Assembly (NCBI RefSeq): GCF_947500795.1
Contig: NZ_CANMTE010000002.1
Span: 186,001 to 250,000, forward strand
Source: an uncultured Gelidibacter sp.
GTDB lineage: Bacteria; Bacteroidota; Bacteroidia; Flavobacteriales; Flavobacteriaceae
Direction: 5' to 3'
DNA length: 64,000 nt
The translations under genes were made by a program, and so were the position numbers. The notes beneath the pieces were generated by a model, which did no database searches, was not told where the DNA came from, and worked only from the letters and a program-made list of their open reading frames with translations. Below are positions 10,092 to 20,629 of this stretch, piece by piece. How positions within the stretch are numbered: the stretch's first letter is position 1; every line of letters starts with the position of its first letter.

Positions 10092-11564
10092 CTAATTGTT
10101 TTGTTTGTAAGCGGCTAATGTTTTATACTTTTCTGATTTATAGATTTTTTCTATAATATCGAATACTTTATTCTTGAATAATAATCCTGCCAATCCGAAA
10201 ATGGCGACCAAGGCAAAACCAAACACCTCACCGAGTGTAAAATGTCCTGCTGCGTAAATGGCCATCGGCAGTAATAATTTCGGAATGGTCAATAACATCG
10301 TTTTTGCGTTGAAAGCTTGCTTGTCTCCAAACGCTTTTTTACTTGTGGTTAAATCTATTGGCGTTTTAATATATGCGCCGCCCAATAACACGAGGTGACT
10401 ATTAACACCAATATTATAGAACGCACCTACAACAACCGCAGCATAAGCTTGCCAGCCCCAATACAAGTAAAAAGCCGATAGAATCGTAGAAATGATTGTA
10501 GCAAACACCATTAAATACCATTTTGACGACAAATATTCCTTGTAGCGAATGTTTTGACTCATCATTAAGGGATAATAGGCGCTATCCCAACTCGGCACAA
10601 ATTGTCCGAAAGTGAATAAAAATCCGCCAGAGACAAAAATTCCTGCAAAGATTTTCCAAAACGGCCCGTCATAAGCTTCAACTGAACCCGTAAAAAACAA
10701 CAGTCCATAAAAAAGGAAGACCACGCTCATAATTAGCGTCATCCTTGAACGTTTGTTGCGTTTCAATAATTTAATGTCATTTTTAAGAAACGTAGAAAGA
10801 CTTCCAAAACGGTCTAACCACGAATAATCTTCGGTTTTGGCCACATCATGTTTAATAGAAAGTCCGGCATCCAAATACAAGTTCTTTCTAAAATAGGTAA
10901 ATGCCATTTTATAGAATACAAACGCCAAAACAAGAGGAATAATAGCCAGATACGGAATGGCATAAAACGACTTAAATATTGGTGCGGTATAATTAGTTAA
11001 ATCAAAAATCCCAAAGTATTGAAGTCCCATCATCACGATCACAACACCTACTACTGCAAAAAATACGCTGTCTTTATTATTGATGAAAATATTGATGAAA
11101 TTATTACAAAGCACCAATCCTAGAATAGCGATATACCAAGCAATGACCTGCAATACAGGAAAACCTTCAACGATCAATACTATAGAAAATGGAATAAAGA
11201 AAAAGGCGTGCAACACATTGAAAAACGACACCAAAGTTTTACCAATAGCGAAATTGACGATAGCGTTTCTTTTTATAGGCAAGTACATTAGCGGTTTAAT
11301 GTTCATTACCGGCATTTTTTGAAGGAAATACCTAAATGAGAGATCAAAAACCATGAAATAAATCAACGCTTGGTTGACAACTTCAAAAGGTTCCCTTTTT
11401 AAACCATCTTCAATCATAAAATAGGCGCCGAAACCTAAAAGTAGAAAGGTACCAATCATCCATAATGCTCCAAAAACCATCATGATCTTTAGAAAAAGAT
11501 TGGTTTTAAAAGATGCCGATCTTATAAAGGATTTCCACTCTAGACTAATAAAAAATTTGAGCAT
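10092..11564 (-). CDS. ABC transporter permease-like membrane protein (DUF5687-like)
   Basis: Multi-TM, 2 bp from the ATPase gene. Confidence 0.8.
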   Translation of the reverse strand: MLKFFISLEWKSFIRSASFKTNLFLKIMMVFGALWMIGTFLLLGFGAYFMIEDGLKREPFEVVNQALIYFMVFDLSFRYFLQKMPVMNIKPLMYLPIKRNAIVNFAIGKTLVSFFNVLHAFFFIPFSIVLIVEGFPVLQVIAWYIAILGLVLCNNFINIFINNKDSVFFAVVGVVIVMMGLQYFGIFDLTNYTAPIFKSFYAIPYLAIIPLVLAFVFYKMAFTYFRKNLYLDAGLSIKHDVAKTEDYSWLDRFGSLSTFLKNDIKLLKRNKRSRMTLIMSVVFLFYGLLFFTGSVEAYDGPFWKIFAGIFVSGGFLFTFGQFVPSWDSAYYPLMMSQNIRYKEYLSSKWYLMVFATIISTILSAFYLYWGWQAYAAVVVGAFYNIGVNSHLVLLGGAYIKTPIDLTTSKKAFGDKQAFNAKTMLLTIPKLLLPMAIYAAGHFTLGEVFGFALVAIFGLAGLLFKNKVFDIIEKIYKSEKYKTLAAYKQNN

Positions 11565-11745
11565 AAAAATTCAGTTGTGATTTAAATATTGGTAATAGTA
11601 ATACACTTTTTGTTACAAACAAATTTCAAATTCCGGTAATTTGAAAAGATTCTCCCCATCCGAAGTTGTGTTCCTTTTCTTATTATTTTGTTACAGATGT
11701 CGCATTTATTCTAAGCATTCGTTACTTTTGAAAAAAAATTAAATC

Positions 11746-12801
11746 ATGTCACATTTTCATAACCTAACTATAAAAAACATTGAGAGAATTACTTCCAAAG
11801 CGGTTACTATCAGCTTTGAGGTGCCTCAAGATTTAAAAGATACTTTTTCATTTCAAGCGGGCCAATACATCACCTTAAGATCACATCTTGACGGTAAAGA
11901 AATAAGACGCGATTACTCCTTATGTTCTTCTCCTAAAAGTGGCGAATTGAAGGTTGCTGTAAAGGAAGTACAGGGCGGTACATTTTCAATTTATGCAAAT
12001 AATGAGTTGAAGCCTGGAGATACTATGGAAGTAGGACCACCAAAAGGTCATTTCGTTTTTAAACCAAATGATAAAATGGTCAAACATATTGCTGCTTTTG
12101 CCGCAGGAAGTGGTATCACGCCAATTTTGAGCATCGTTAAATGTGCCTTGGAAGAGGAAGAGTTGAGCAACGTGGTTTTGGTTTATGGGAATAAAACTAC
12201 GGACGATACAATGTTTTTACAGGAACTATTAGATCTTCAAAGTCAGTACAGCAAACGCTTGTCCATTCAATTTGTATTTAGTCAAGCGCAAGAAGGAGAT
12301 TCAATTTTTGGACGTATCGAAAAAAGCACTGTCAACCTCATTTTAAAGAATAAACATAAAGATTTAAGCATTGATGCTTTCTATTTATGTGGACCAGAAG
12401 CCATGATCCACACGGTTAAAGATGTTCTTGCAGAGCATCATACACCAATAGATCGCATACATTTCGAATTATTTAAAGCTGCAAAACCTACCGAAAGGGA
12501 TACGACAGTTATTCCTGACGGACAGACTAAAATTTCGATTGTTTTAGATGATGAAACAACCACTTTTGAAATGTCACAAAAACAATCCATTCTTGACGCT
12601 GCTTTAGATAAGGATTTAGATGCGCCGTATTCTTGTCAAGGGGGAATTTGCAGCAGCTGTTTGGCTCGTGTAACTGAAGGTGAAGTGAAAATGCGTCAGA
12701 ACAATATCTTGACGGATGGCGAAGTTGCCGATGGCTTAATCCTAACTTGCCAGGCGCACCCTATTACGCCAACGGTAAGTATTGATTATGACGATATTTA
12801 A
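11746..12801 (+). CDS. FAD/NAD(P) oxidoreductase with C-terminal 2Fe-2S ferredoxin domain (PaaE-like ferredoxin reductase)
   Basis: RRDYSLCSSP FAD motif, AAGSGITPI, and CQGGICSSCLARVTEG...LTCQAHP 2Fe-2S cysteines. Confidence 0.93.
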   Translation: MSHFHNLTIKNIERITSKAVTISFEVPQDLKDTFSFQAGQYITLRSHLDGKEIRRDYSLCSSPKSGELKVAVKEVQGGTFSIYANNELKPGDTMEVGPPKGHFVFKPNDKMVKHIAAFAAGSGITPILSIVKCALEEEELSNVVLVYGNKTTDDTMFLQELLDLQSQYSKRLSIQFVFSQAQEGDSIFGRIEKSTVNLILKNKHKDLSIDAFYLCGPEAMIHTVKDVLAEHHTPIDRIHFELFKAAKPTERDTTVIPDGQTKISIVLDDETTTFEMSQKQSILDAALDKDLDAPYSCQGGICSSCLARVTEGEVKMRQNNILTDGEVADGLILTCQAHPITPTVSIDYDDI

Positions 12802-12976
12802 TAGTAGCGTACAGAAATTATAAAAATCGAAGGCTTTTCGTCCTTAAAAATTTTATTTCGTCGAATATTTTGAACTATTGCGAACAGAATATGGGATATA
12901 AAAATCAAACCAATATTTTTATAACCGATTTAATTGTTAGGTTAAAGTTTATCTATTTTATAAGACATTAAATCAG

Positions 12977-13002
12977 CCCTACTCTACGGAGTAGGGTTTT
13001 TT
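12977..13002 (+). terminator. Rho-independent terminator overlapping 3' end of the convergent GT9 gene
   Basis: CCCTACTC-TACG-GAGTAGGG-TTTTTT. Confidence 0.85.
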
Positions 13003-14009
13003 ATAATGTATTTTACCTTCTCGATAACAGCTTCTGGACGAATGGTAATCATGCAATCTTCATAACCTTCAGGGAATTTATTGCCGTAGATAGAGGTCGG
13101 AATTTTAGGAAATTTGGCCCGATCCGCTAAAAGGGAAAAGTCAGCGTCTTGATTAAACGGGTAAAACCCTGCAAACGGATGCGTTACGCCCCAAAGCGTT
13201 AACACCTTTATGCCCATCATGGCCGCCATATGTGCATTGCCAGAATCCATAGAAACCATAACATCCAAATTGGAAATGACGTCTAATTCTTCATCCAAAC
13301 TCAATTTGCCTGCAATGTTACGTACATGTTCATTTTCTATCTCACTTAAGTATTCCGCATCATCCTTTCCTCCAAACAATAACACCGTGTACTCTTTTGA
13401 AAGTTCTTCAATAACCTCTTCCATTGATGGCAAGGGATACATTTTACTTTTATGAGCTGCAAAAGGCGCAATACCTATCCATTTTCTGGTGTTTGTTCCG
13501 ACAATTTCAAGCGTTTTTGTGTTCAATTCAGAACGCTCAGGAAAGCTTGGTTTCGTCTCTTTAATGGGTACGCCTAACTTATGAAAAACATCTCTATAGC
13601 GTTGGTGCGTGGTTTTAAGCTGCTCAAAAATCTTCCCGCTGACCAATGCCTTTTTTTCTGCACGACCTTTATCAATTTGAATGGGCTTAAGATCGAGTAA
13701 GAATAGTTTTAAGATCTTGCTTCGTAGCACATTATGCAAATCCGCCACAGCATCAATTCCCAACATTCGCAATTCTTTAGAAAGCTCAAAAAGCCCAAAG
13801 AAACCTTTATGTTTTCCTTTTAAATCGGCAGCAAACACGGACACATTCTCCAAATCGCGAAAAAACGGTTTAAAAAACTCTCGGGTTAGAACCGTTATTT
13901 TAATATCTGGATATTGCTCTGTGAAGGCTCTCAATACAGGAACCGTCATGGCCACGTCCCCCATTGCTGAGAGCCGGATGACGAGGATGTGATTTGGTAG
14001 TTTTGACAT
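12984..14009 (-). CDS. Glycosyltransferase family 9 (heptosyltransferase-like)
   Basis: ILVIRLSAMGDVAMTVPVLRA N-term; DSGNAHMAA, TLWGVTHPFAG. Confidence 0.92.
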   Translation of the reverse strand: MSKLPNHILVIRLSAMGDVAMTVPVLRAFTEQYPDIKITVLTREFFKPFFRDLENVSVFAADLKGKHKGFFGLFELSKELRMLGIDAVADLHNVLRSKILKLFLLDLKPIQIDKGRAEKKALVSGKIFEQLKTTHQRYRDVFHKLGVPIKETKPSFPERSELNTKTLEIVGTNTRKWIGIAPFAAHKSKMYPLPSMEEVIEELSKEYTVLLFGGKDDAEYLSEIENEHVRNIAGKLSLDEELDVISNLDVMVSMDSGNAHMAAMMGIKVLTLWGVTHPFAGFYPFNQDADFSLLADRAKFPKIPTSIYGNKFPEGYEDCMITIRPEAVIEKVKYIIKNPTP

Positions 14010-14027
14010 AATTTGACCCTTCTAACC

Positions 14028-14097
14028 TCCGATTAGCATCGGAATCCATCTTCCCTAAAAAAGGAAGTTTGTTGTTTGAGACTCCTGCCTAAGCAGG
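14028..14097. repeat. Three consecutive small stem-loops in intergenic spacer
   Basis: TCCGAT-TAGC-ATCGGA; CTTCC-(8)-GGAAG; CCTGC-CTAA-GCAGG. Confidence 0.6.
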
Positions 14098-14105
14098 GCT
14101 GAAAT

Positions 14106-14714
14106 TTATTTTTGACCTCTCAATACAGGGTTGAGCTCATCATCATTGTACATCTTCATTTGCTTGTATACTTTCATGTACTTCTTTCCTTGTTGAATAT
14201 CTGCCAATAAATCATCAATGGCTTTACTCAAATCTTTACGTTGTTCAAGAAGGATATCGAGTTTTGTTTGACAATTCAATTTATGGGATGGAGACGCATC
14301 AGGACGCTCAACTTCCTCATTCATATGATAAATTTTCAACGCCAAAATAGATAATCTATCAATCGCCCAAGCTGGACTTTCCGTATTAATAGTCGCATCA
14401 GAATTTGGTTGCACGTCTTTATAGGCATTCAAAAAATAACTGTCAATGTACTCCACCATATCAGTTCTATCCTGATTTGAAGCATCAATTTGTCGTTTTA
14501 ACGTAAGTGCGGCAACAGGATCGATATTCGGGTCTCTAATGATGTCTTCATAATGCCATTGCACTGTATCAATCCAACATTTTCGGTATAAAAGATGCTC
14601 TATAAGGTTTTTGTCTTTATCATAAATATTCTCAAAAGGCTGGTCTACCGTGTTTTTTACGTGATACGTATCGATAACCTTTTGGAAAATTTCATTCGCT
14701 TTTGCTGTAAACAT
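14106..14714 (-). CDS. DUF4254-like family protein
   Basis: HYEDIIRDPNIDPVAAL, ~200 aa, next to GT9 gene. Confidence 0.8.
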   Translation of the reverse strand: MFTAKANEIFQKVIDTYHVKNTVDQPFENIYDKDKNLIEHLLYRKCWIDTVQWHYEDIIRDPNIDPVAALTLKRQIDASNQDRTDMVEYIDSYFLNAYKDVQPNSDATINTESPAWAIDRLSILALKIYHMNEEVERPDASPSHKLNCQTKLDILLEQRKDLSKAIDDLLADIQQGKKYMKVYKQMKMYNDDELNPVLRGQK

Positions 14715-14788
14715 AGTCTAATAATTATAAGACGTAAATATACTTCAATTTTAGTTAACTTTACGATTCAATATAGAGTTCAAGCCTT

Positions 14789-15448
14789 ATGCACATTCAC
14801 AACTTAACAGAACAGAATTCAATTTTAAATACGTTTATTTCAGAATTACGTGACGTTACTATTCAAAAAGACAGCATGCGATTCCGAAGAAATATAGAAC
14901 GTATCGCGGAAATTTTAGGCTACGAAATCAGTAAAGTTTTAAACTATAAAACGTCACAAATAAAAACGCCTTTAGGGGTTTGTGAGATGAATGTTTTGGA
15001 TAACGATATTGTGCTCTGTTCCATTTTAAGAGCAGGTGTGCCCTTACATAATGGGTTATTGAACTATTTTGATACGGCGCAAAATGCCTTTATTTCGGCA
15101 TATAGACACCATCAAGAGCAATCGGACGACTTTGAAATAAGGGTGGAATATTTGGCGTGCCCTGATTTGGAAAATAAGACGCTTATTTTGGCTGATCCTA
15201 TGTTGGCAACGGGACAATCAATAGTGGCTACTTTTGAAGCCTTAAAACCCTTTGGAAAACCTAAAGACATCCATCTGGCGTGTGTGATAGGCGCTCAGGA
15301 GGGCATTGAATATGTTAGCAAGTATTTTGACAAGGACGCACATTTGTGGATTGCCACAATTGACCCTGACTTAAATGAAAAGGGTTACATTGTTCCTGGT
15401 CTTGGCGATGCTGGCGATTTGGCTTTTGGAGAAAAACTACAGCACTAA
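14789..15448 (+). CDS. upp: Uracil phosphoribosyltransferase
   Basis: SILRAGVPLHNGLL and LILADPMLATGQSIV PRPP-binding motif. Confidence 0.93.
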   Translation: MHIHNLTEQNSILNTFISELRDVTIQKDSMRFRRNIERIAEILGYEISKVLNYKTSQIKTPLGVCEMNVLDNDIVLCSILRAGVPLHNGLLNYFDTAQNAFISAYRHHQEQSDDFEIRVEYLACPDLENKTLILADPMLATGQSIVATFEALKPFGKPKDIHLACVIGAQEGIEYVSKYFDKDAHLWIATIDPDLNEKGYIVPGLGDAGDLAFGEKLQH

Positions 15449-16360
15449 ATTTACGATAGACGTCATTATCAAAACCAATATCAAACTTTCCTTAAACCAT
15501 TTTTCTGGGATAATTTGGAGATAGTTGGACATTATAATGGCCAATGGCGACAAGAGGAAGATAAATTCGCTTCCATCTTTATAGGGCGAAACCAAAATGA
15601 TCAATAAGGCGATTAATGAGGAGATGATTACAATGATGAATGAAGGTCTATGACTTTTTAATTGGTGTTTTATATTTTTTAAATAATAGAACGACGCCCA
15701 AGTACCATAAGACAGTAATAAGGTTGCTGCAATAATAATGCGCTTAGAATTGAGTGGCGTAAAATCAAAACTCACATCGAAAAAACCGTGTAAATAGGGT
15801 TGAAATTCAATGTTCATCACAATCATATAAGAGGCGGTTATCACCGCAACACATAGAATTCCCAGGATGGGAATTACCCAATTTTTAATATCCACAATAG
15901 AATATAGCAGCAAGGCGATAAAAATCAAGATATAAAATAAGGAGGCCCAAAAGAACAAGAGGGTGGCCAAACTGACCCAAAAAGCCGCATCAAAAAGCTT
16001 TTTCTTAATTTCCTTATGGGATCTTAAACTTATCAATCGGCGCAATGCCAATAATATAAACAGGTTGGCAATCAGCAATTTGGAGTTGAGCAGGGTTTCT
16101 GGAAGCACTGCTACAAAAAGACCAAACATCAAAATCTTATAACTGTTCTTCTTCGTAAGATTGTTTTTACTGACAAAAAAATCGAGCACAAACAGCGATG
16201 CTAAACACACGCCAAAAAGAAACATTTGTTTAAAAAGAAGTTCAAGTGAAAAAGGCGCCGTAATTGCAGATAGTTTAGCGATTGTAAACACGACAAGGAG
16301 CAGCGCACTTACAACAAGCAGATGAATGGGCTTTGCTTTGCTGAAAAAACTTGAAATCAT
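15437..16360 (-). CDS. Multi-TM membrane protein (DUF6427-like)
   Basis: ~8-10 hydrophobic segments; tail-to-tail with upp. Confidence 0.75.
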   Translation of the reverse strand: MISSFFSKAKPIHLLVVSALLLVVFTIAKLSAITAPFSLELLFKQMFLFGVCLASLFVLDFFVSKNNLTKKNSYKILMFGLFVAVLPETLLNSKLLIANLFILLALRRLISLRSHKEIKKKLFDAAFWVSLATLLFFWASLFYILIFIALLLYSIVDIKNWVIPILGILCVAVITASYMIVMNIEFQPYLHGFFDVSFDFTPLNSKRIIIAATLLLSYGTWASFYYLKNIKHQLKSHRPSFIIVIISSLIALLIILVSPYKDGSEFIFLLSPLAIIMSNYLQIIPEKWFKESLILVLIMTSIVNLVL

Positions 16361-16487
16361 TGAGCGCTATGTTGTGGGTTCATTGCTGGATCTTAAAGTT
16401 CCGTGGAAATAAAATTCGTCTTGATTTTATTAATCTTTTCAAATAAAAAAAGTGTAATTTTGTGGGGTAAATATAATATTTATTATC

Positions 16488-16715
16488 ATGAAAGATTTAT
16501 TTAATGGCATATCAGATTTGTTTGTGAACATTCTTATGATGCCTTTTGATGCGTTAAAAGAATTAGAACTAAGCAATTGGTGGTTAGCTAATATCTTTTC
16601 TTGGGTATTTATCATTATAGGTATGGTAGCATTTGTTTATTGGATGTTACAATTGAAAACTTATAACGATAACGACGAAGAGGATAAGAGTATCTCATCC
16701 CATTCGTTTTTATAG
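16488..16715 (+). CDS. Small membrane protein (DUF6341-like)
   Basis: 75 aa, single TM, GISDLFVNILMMPFDALKELELSNWW; TAATTTTG -7-like motif at 16455. Confidence 0.75.
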   Translation: MKDLFNGISDLFVNILMMPFDALKELELSNWWLANIFSWVFIIIGMVAFVYWMLQLKTYNDNDEEDKSISSHSFL

Positions 16716-17981
16716 ATCGAAACCAATATCCTTACGGTAATACATCTTATCAAAATGTAGTTTTTCTATGTTTTGATAAGATTTTTTTATGGCTTCTTGG
16801 TACGTGTTTCCAAAAGCAGTAATTGCCATGACACGCCCACCGGAAGTTACCACGTTTCCATCTTTCAAAATAGCACCCGCATGAAAAGGAAGGACATCAG
16901 TAAGGTTATGTAAACCTGTTATTTCCTTGCCTTTTTCATAATCTTCAGGATAACCGCCAGATACCAACATAACTGTTGTGGCTGCGCGTTCATCAATTTC
17001 TATTTTGATTTTATCTAATTTTTGATTGGAAATAGCTTGAAAAATTTCAACCAAGTCGTTTTTAAGTCGAGGTAATACGACCTCTGTTTCAGGATCGCCC
17101 ATACGTACGTTATACTCAATAACCTTAGGGTCATCGCCTACTTTAATAAGGCCGATGAAAATAAACCCTTTATAATCCAATCCATCTTTTTGAAGTCCCG
17201 CAACCGTTGGTTTTACTACGCGCTCTTCAATTTTATTTAAAAAGGAATCGGTTGCAAACGGCACCGGTGAAACTGCACCCATACCTCCTGTATTTAATCC
17301 GGTATCCCCTTCGCCAATGCGCTTGTAATCTTTCGCTGTTGGTAAAATTTGATAGTTTTTCCCATCAGTCAACACAAAACAGCTCAATTCAATGCCATCT
17401 AAAAACTCTTCAACAACAACTTTAGTACTTGCGGCACCAAACTTTGCGTCTACCAACATGCTTTTGAGTTCGGCCTTGGCCTCATCTAAATCATTTAAGA
17501 TGAGTACGCCTTTTCCTGCTGCTAATCCATCAGCTTTCAATACATACGGCGGATTTAAAGTCTCCAAGAACTCATATCCAGCTTCTAATGAACTGGCATC
17601 AAAACTTTGGTAGGCTGCGGTTGGGATGTTATGACGGAACAAGAATTCTTTTGCAAACTCCTTACTGCCTTCTAATTGAGCAGCCGCTTTTTGTGGCCCG
17701 ATAACGGCAACATGTTTAATTTCAGGATCGTTCAGAAAGAAATCATGGATCCCTTGAACCAAAGGATCTTCAGGTCCCACGACCACCATATCGATTTGTT
17801 TTTCCAAAACCAATGTTTTTATCGCTTCAAAATCAGTGACTTTAAGATCGATATTTTCAGCTATGTCTGCCGTTCCAGAGTTTCCTGGAGCAACAAATAG
17901 TTTTTGACATAATGGACTTTGGACAAGTTTCCAAGCAAATGTATGTTCCCTTCCACCGGAACCTAGGATTAAAATGGTCAT
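16710..17981 (-). CDS. purD: Phosphoribosylamine--glycine ligase
   Basis: MTILILGSGGREHTFAWKL, KADGLAAGKGV, RMGDPETEVVLPRL. Confidence 0.98.
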   Translation of the reverse strand: MTILILGSGGREHTFAWKLVQSPLCQKLFVAPGNSGTADIAENIDLKVTDFEAIKTLVLEKQIDMVVVGPEDPLVQGIHDFFLNDPEIKHVAVIGPQKAAAQLEGSKEFAKEFLFRHNIPTAAYQSFDASSLEAGYEFLETLNPPYVLKADGLAAGKGVLILNDLDEAKAELKSMLVDAKFGAASTKVVVEEFLDGIELSCFVLTDGKNYQILPTAKDYKRIGEGDTGLNTGGMGAVSPVPFATDSFLNKIEERVVKPTVAGLQKDGLDYKGFIFIGLIKVGDDPKVIEYNVRMGDPETEVVLPRLKNDLVEIFQAISNQKLDKIKIEIDERAATTVMLVSGGYPEDYEKGKEITGLHNLTDVLPFHAGAILKDGNVVTSGGRVMAITAFGNTYQEAIKKSYQNIEKLHFDKMYYRKDIGFDL

Positions 17982-18218
17982 GTTCGTGTTGTTTGTTGCA
18001 AAAATAAAGTTTATGCTATGAAAACTATAATAATTCAAGTATAAAATGTTGGATAAACACGAAAAGAATTAAGACGATGAACTTATAACTTGACGTATGA
18101 AAAATGTCTTGGCTAATAATTAAAACCTCAAAAGATTAGCTGAGGAATGTTGTAGTTGAATTCTAATGGGGAGTTTAATAAATTTCTTTACTTTACATGC
18201 TCATAAACAGTACAACAT

Positions 18219-19535
18219 TTGAATTTATTTGATCTTTCTTTAAAATTGAATGGGTTTCCTATTAAGGAAGCTAAGTCTGTTTTGACCACTATTCAACAGC
18301 TTGAAGCGTCCGCGTTTCATGATTATGTTGAACAAAAAAAGGAGAACATTGTACAGTACCATCTGGAGCATAATCCTTTTTATAAATCCCTTTTTAAAAG
18401 CAAAACATACACCACTTGGGAAGTAGTGCCAATCATGACCAAACGAGATTTGCAACAACCATTGACCAACCGATTATCAAATGGTTTTTCTGAAAACAAC
18501 GTGTATGTCAATAAAACGTCTGGTTCCTCGGGAGATCCATTTGTGTTTGCAAAAGATAAGTTTTGCCATGCACTTACATGGAGCATCATTAAAGACCGAT
18601 TTGGCTGGCACAATCTCGATACCAATACTTCTGTTCAGGCACGGTTTTACGGCATTCCACTAGACAAAAAAGGCTATTATAAGGAACGTTTTAAAGATGC
18701 CTTAGGAAAAAGATACCGATTTTCAGTATTCGATTTAAGCGATAGCGCATTGGAGAAGTGTTTTGAAAAGTTTAAATCAACCGACTTTGATTATATCAAT
18801 GGATATACAAGTGCGATTGTACAATTTGCAAAATATTTAAAGCAACGGGACGTCATTTTAAAGACGTACTGCCCTACGTTAAAGGCCTGTGTAGTAACTT
18901 CAGAAATGTTGTTTGACGATGACAAACTTTTGATGGAACAGCAGTTTGGAGTACCAGTGATCAATGAATACGGTGCTTCGGAATTGGATTTAATCGCATT
19001 TCAAAATCAGAAGAACGAATGGATCGTTAACAGTGAAACGCTGTATGTTGAAATTGTGGATGATAAGGATCAGGTTTTGCCTTACGGCGAAGAAGGTCGT
19101 GTGGTGATCACTTCATTGTATAATAAAGCACATCCGTTTATCCGTTATGAAATTGGAGATATCGGAATCCTATCGAAAGACAGTACACTTCAAAAGCCAC
19201 TACTACAAAAGTTAATTGGCCGTACCAACGATATTGCAAAATTACCAAGTGGAAAGAAGGCCGCTGGACTTACATTTTACTATATTACCAAAAGTATTAT
19301 TGAAGATGACGGTAATGTGAAGGAGTTTATTATTGAGCAATTAGACCTTCAAACTTTTAAAATTATCTATGTAAGCGCTGTTACGTTATCCGAAAAACAA
19401 ACTGACATTATTTCAAGGGAAATGGAACATTATCTTGAAAAAGGATTACAGATTCTTTTTGAACGTCAACCACAATTGAAGCGCTCAAAATCTGGAAAAT
19501 TGAAGCAATTTTCATCTTTATTAAACAACATATGA
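18219..19535 (+). CDS. CapK/phenylacetate-CoA-ligase-like adenylate-forming protein
   Basis: NKTSGSSGDPFVFAKDK, INEYGASELD, GRVVITSLYNKAHPFIRYEIGD; TTG start. Confidence 0.88.
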   Translation: MNLFDLSLKLNGFPIKEAKSVLTTIQQLEASAFHDYVEQKKENIVQYHLEHNPFYKSLFKSKTYTTWEVVPIMTKRDLQQPLTNRLSNGFSENNVYVNKTSGSSGDPFVFAKDKFCHALTWSIIKDRFGWHNLDTNTSVQARFYGIPLDKKGYYKERFKDALGKRYRFSVFDLSDSALEKCFEKFKSTDFDYINGYTSAIVQFAKYLKQRDVILKTYCPTLKACVVTSEMLFDDDKLLMEQQFGVPVINEYGASELDLIAFQNQKNEWIVNSETLYVEIVDDKDQVLPYGEEGRVVITSLYNKAHPFIRYEIGDIGILSKDSTLQKPLLQKLIGRTNDIAKLPSGKKAAGLTFYYITKSIIEDDGNVKEFIIEQLDLQTFKIIYVSAVTLSEKQTDIISREMEHYLEKGLQILFERQPQLKRSKSGKLKQFSSLLNNI

Positions 19536-20629
19536 CCATAACCATCATAGCAGGTGCACGTCCTAATTTCATGAAAATAGCCCCGATTATTGAGGCTATA
19601 AAAAAGAAACAATCGGAAGGAATTGACATTCAGTTTCAGTTGGTCCATACTGGTCAGCATTATGATAAAAACTTAAGTGACACCTTCTTTGAAGAATTAA
19701 ACATTCCATTACCTGATATCAATTTAAACGTGAAAAGTGGCACTCAAGCAGAACAAACTGCTGCCATTATGATTGGTTTCGAAAAGGTTTTAACTGAAAA
19801 TCCAACAGATTTGGTTATGGTAGTTGGTGATGTGACCTCAACCATGGCATGCACTATAGTCGCTAAAAAAGCAGGTATAAAAGTAGCACATGTAGAAGCA
19901 GGCATTCGCTCAGGAGATCTTTCAATGCCCGAAGAAATAAATCGTATTGTCACCGATAGTCTAACGGATTATTTTTTCACCACTACCACATCAGCATCTA
20001 AAACACTAGAAAATCTTGGTGTTTCAACAGGTCAGATTTTCTTTGTGGGAAATGTTATGATTGATACCTTACTGAAAAACGAAGGCAGACTTAAACAACC
20101 AGAACTGTGGCAAGAATTGAAATTGCAACCACAGAAATATATGGTGATGACCTTGCACCGACCAAGTAACGTTGACGAAGAAACACAACTCAAGGCACTT
20201 ATTACACAAATTGCAGAATTAGGAGAAAATTTTCCTATCATATTCCCGATGCACCCGAGAACCCAAAAACTATTAGAAGGTCTTAAATTAAATTTCAAAA
20301 ACCTCCATTACGTGTCGCCTTTGGGTTATTTAGAATTTAATTATCTCGTTAAAAATGCATTTGTAATACTTACCGATTCGGGAGGAATTACTGAAGAAAC
20401 AACAGTGTTACACGTGCCTTGCATCACCTTAAGAAACAGTACGGAACGGCCTGAAACCTGCACTTTAGGCACGAATGTTTTAGTAGGAAATGATCCAGAT
20501 AAAATTGCCAAGGCTTTTGAAAATCTAATGTCAGGCAATTGGCAAAAAGGAACGATTCCTGAGTTATGGGACGGTCATGCTGCAGAACGCATCATTAATC
20601 ACCTTGTGGAAATTTATAGCTTGAAATGA
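19532..20629 (+). CDS. wecB: Non-hydrolysing UDP-N-acetylglucosamine 2-epimerase
   Basis: AGARPNFMKIAPI, HTGQHYD, HVEAGIRSGDLSMPEEINR, LTDSGGITEE. Confidence 0.97.
   Translation: MTITIIAGARPNFMKIAPIIEAIKKKQSEGIDIQFQLVHTGQHYDKNLSDTFFEELNIPLPDINLNVKSGTQAEQTAAIMIGFEKVLTENPTDLVMVVGDVTSTMACTIVAKKAGIKVAHVEAGIRSGDLSMPEEINRIVTDSLTDYFFTTTTSASKTLENLGVSTGQIFFVGNVMIDTLLKNEGRLKQPELWQELKLQPQKYMVMTLHRPSNVDEETQLKALITQIAELGENFPIIFPMHPRTQKLLEGLKLNFKNLHYVSPLGYLEFNYLVKNAFVILTDSGGITEETTVLHVPCITLRNSTERPETCTLGTNVLVGNDPDKIAKAFENLMSGNWQKGTIPELWDGHAAERIINHLVEIYSLK

Noticed and set aside
11746-12801. PaaE-like reductase as evidence of a phenylacetate degradation operon (with the CapK/PaaK-like gene at 18219)
   Set aside because: No other paa genes nearby; the CapK-like gene sits in the polysaccharide locus
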